Of a DNA stretch of 7,197 bases, positions 6,065-7,197 are shown piece by piece. The notes under the pieces were generated by a model. It saw only the letters and a list, made by a program, of their open reading frames with translations. It did no database searches and was not told the origin of the DNA. Source of the stretch: Pseudomonas sp. UBA5782 (GTDB lineage Bacteria; Pseudomonadota; Gammaproteobacteria; Pseudomonadales; Pseudomonadaceae); the NCBI GenBank assembly GCA_002418465.1, contig DIEE01000044.1, positions 1 to 7,197 of the forward strand. Direction: 5' to 3'. The translations under genes and the position numbers were made by a program. Every line of letters starts with the position of its first letter. Position 1 is the first letter of the stretch.

Positions 6065-6096
6065 GCCTCTCGCCGCTGCCCAGCGGACCTCGAGGC
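6065..6096 (+). promoter_or_regulatory. Leader stem-loop over the ribosome-binding region
   Basis: The outer arms GCCTC (6065-6069) and GAGGC (6092-6096) pair. Inside them CCGCT and AGCGG pair around a four-base loop (6073-6086). The downstream outer arm contains GAGG, the best Shine-Dalgarno-like motif before the gene, so folding would hide it. This suggests translational control but is not proof. Confidence 0.4.
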
Positions 6097-6110
6097 AGAG
6101 ATATGAAGAC

Positions 6111-6419
6111 GTGACTCCTTCCCCCTCCCATGTGCGCCTGGCCCCGATCACTTCGCGGCTGTTACCGCGCAACCCGAAAATCCTTCTCGCCGGCGACAAC
6201 CAACCGCGACTGCTGCGTTATCTCGACGGCTGGCCGAAAGATCGCAACAAACCGTGCAATTTCCTCATCCAGTTCGTCATGGCCGACGAGTCCCTGGCCG
6301 GACTGGCCAGCGACAGCTTCGATTTCGCCGTTCTGCCGGCGCCTTCGGCCGAGAACCTGGAAGCCGCGATACGCGAGCTGACCCGTGTGGCGCGGCAGGG
6401 GCTGATCACCCGTCGCTGA
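6111..6419 (+). CDS. Small uncharacterised protein, reduced class I methyltransferase-like
   Basis: About 102 residues from the GTG at 6111; starts at 6060 (GTG) or 6063 (ATG) are in frame but lack a ribosome site. There is no signal peptide or membrane segment, so it is probably cytoplasmic. The pattern resembles a shortened SAM-dependent methyltransferase: a first strand KILLAGDN where motif I would be, lacking the glycine-rich GxGxG; then SFDFAVLPAPS, like the motif IV strand; then the helix ENLEAAIRELTRVAR and a strand GLITRR, like the usual 'LREL.RVL.PGG' segment. The C-terminal strands of a full domain (typically 200 residues or more) are absent. Catalysis is doubtful. I do not recognise a named family, and the function is unknown. 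The gene has its own promoter and leader and converges on greB. Confidence 0.68.
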   Translation: MTPSPSHVRLAPITSRLLPRNPKILLAGDNQPRLLRYLDGWPKDRNKPCNFLIQFVMADESLAGLASDSFDFAVLPAPSAENLEAAIRELTRVARQGLITRR

Positions 6420-6430
6420 TCCTCGGAGTC

Positions 6431-6460
6431 TGTTCAACGCAGCGCAGCAGGCGTTGGACG
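6431..6460. terminator. Shared hairpin between convergent genes
   Basis: TGTTCAACGC and GCGTTGGACG form a 10-bp stem with two G-U wobbles (as read on the + strand transcript) around a 10-nt loop. It fills most of the 46-nt gap between the stop of the small + strand gene and the stop of greB. There is no U-run, so efficiency is uncertain, but the placement suits a bidirectional terminator. Confidence 0.5.
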
Positions 6461-6465
6461 GGTCT

Positions 6466-6963
6466 TCAGGGATAGTCGATGGCGACCACGTACCAGGTCT
6501 TTTCGCCGGTCGGTGTGTGCACCCGGACTTCGGCGTCCAGCGCCTTGCCGACCAGCGCGCGGGCCAGCGGCGAGTCGATGCTGATCAGGTTCTGCTTCAG
6601 GTCCAGCTCGTCCGGGCCGACGATCCGGTAGCGTGATTCCGCGCCGTCGTCGTCCTCCAGCGTTACCCAGGCGCCGAAGTAGACCTTGCTGGCATCCGCC
6701 GGGCGCGCATCGACCACCTTGAGGCTTTCCAGGCGCTTGGTCAGGAAGCGCACGCGGCTGTCGATCTCGCGCAGCATCTTCTTGCCATAGGTGTACTCGG
6801 CGTTTTCCGAGCGATCGCCCTGGGCTGCCGCCTCGCTCACCGACTGGGTGACCTGCGGCCGGCGCACGTGCCACAGCTCGTGCAGTTCGGCGCGCAATCG
6901 CGCCTCGCCCTCGGGGGTGATCAGCGGGGTTCCGGCGGTGCGCGGTGGGCGATAGCGACTCAT
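6466..6963 (-). CDS. greB: Transcription elongation factor GreB
   Basis: A 165-residue factor that enters the RNA polymerase secondary channel and stimulates cleavage of backtracked RNA so that stalled complexes can resume. The N-terminal coiled coil covers about residues 14-84. Its tip reads AAAQGDRSENAEY, with the acidic D50 and E53 that help hold the catalytic Mg2+. The following KKMLREIDSRVRFLTKRLE is typical of GreB rather than GreA. The C-terminal FKBP-like domain (about 90-163) contains VYFGAWVTLEDDDG, IVGPDELD and ISIDSPLARALVGK. The length fits GreB (about 160). No strong ribosome site precedes the ATG at 6963, which may mean coupling or low expression. The upstream permease gene ends 40 nt before it on the same strand, so the two may be co-transcribed. 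Confidence 0.97.
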   Translation of the reverse strand: MSRYRPPRTAGTPLITPEGEARLRAELHELWHVRRPQVTQSVSEAAAQGDRSENAEYTYGKKMLREIDSRVRFLTKRLESLKVVDARPADASKVYFGAWVTLEDDDGAESRYRIVGPDELDLKQNLISIDSPLARALVGKALDAEVRVHTPTGEKTWYVVAIDYP

Positions 6964-7003
6964 GGGATTCGCAGCGAGGGCAGAGGCGCGGAGTTTAGCA
7001 AGC

Positions 7004-7197
7004 TCAACCCTCGCGCAGCACGGTCAGCGGACTGGCATTCAGTGCGCGGCGCGTGCCGATCACGCCGGCGCCACCAACCAGCAGCGCACCGATCACCGGC
7101 AACAGCAGCAGCCACGGATGCGGATGCCACTGCAGGTCGAAGACCAGCCGGTAGAGCAGTGCGCTGACCAGCTCGCAGCCGAGCGCGGCGAGCACGC
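7004..7197 (-). CDS. FtsX/YbbP-type ABC transporter permease (3' end only)
   Basis: The last 63-64 codons of a larger membrane protein that enters from beyond the right edge; the GTG at 7195 is internal. Two hydrophobic segments are visible (about LGCELVSALLYRLVF and WLLLLPVIGALLVGGAGVIG), followed by TRRALNASPLTVLREG. This ending, xRRxLxxxPLxxLRE, is characteristic of MacB/FtsX-type permeases, including the YbbP proteins that pair with a YbbA ATPase. Such transporters act in the inner membrane; for YbbAP the substrate is poorly defined. YbbP is my preference because of the sequence style and proximity to greB, but the fragment is too short to be certain. It lies upstream of greB on the same strand. 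Confidence 0.78.
   Translation of the reverse strand, partial: VLAALGCELVSALLYRLVFDLQWHPHPWLLLLPVIGALLVGGAGVIGTRRALNASPLTVLREG

Overview
The window looks like chromosomal DNA of a gamma-proteobacterium of the Pseudomonas group (Pseudomonas or Stutzerimonas). It is GC-rich, has strong G/C third-position bias and tightly packed genes, and its proteins are Pseudomonas-like. I see no transposase, phage gene, tRNA, rRNA or CRISPR array.

Layout, left to right: (1) the 3' part of a TesB-like acyl-CoA thioesterase on the + strand, converging exactly on a small Mpo1-like (DUF962) membrane protein on the - strand. (2) A - strand methyl-accepting chemotaxis protein (MCP) with a good sigma-54 promoter match and a near-palindrome over its predicted transcription start. 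(3) tatD on the - strand, just upstream of the MCP gene. (4) Divergent from tatD, a + strand MltF-type lytic transglycosylase. (5) Convergent with that, a 139-codon - strand ORF whose N-terminal membrane segment is joined directly to a sequence resembling the extreme C-terminus of lipase-specific foldases (Lif/LipH/LipB). The foldase core is absent and no lipase gene lies beside it. (6) About 400 bp with no convincing gene upstream of both flanking genes, holding a 12-bp tandem repeat and a sigma-70-type promoter. (7) A small + strand protein resembling a stripped-down class I methyltransferase fold, preceded by a leader hairpin and a three-codon mini-ORF. (8) greB on the - strand, and upstream of it the last 63 codons of an FtsX/YbbP-type ABC permease.

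Most genes are independent housekeeping or envelope functions: peptidoglycan cleavage, 3'-5' exonuclease repair, chemotaxis, transcript cleavage, lipid metabolism and ABC export. They do not form one pathway. The part that ordinary annotation explains least is 5290-6419: a foldase-like remnant, a gene-poor gap and a mini-methyltransferase-like gene. From memory, P. aeruginosa carries lipA-lipH near an mltF paralogue, tatD and an MCP gene. If so, this window may record the loss of a secreted-lipase operon. That is inference and I have not checked it.
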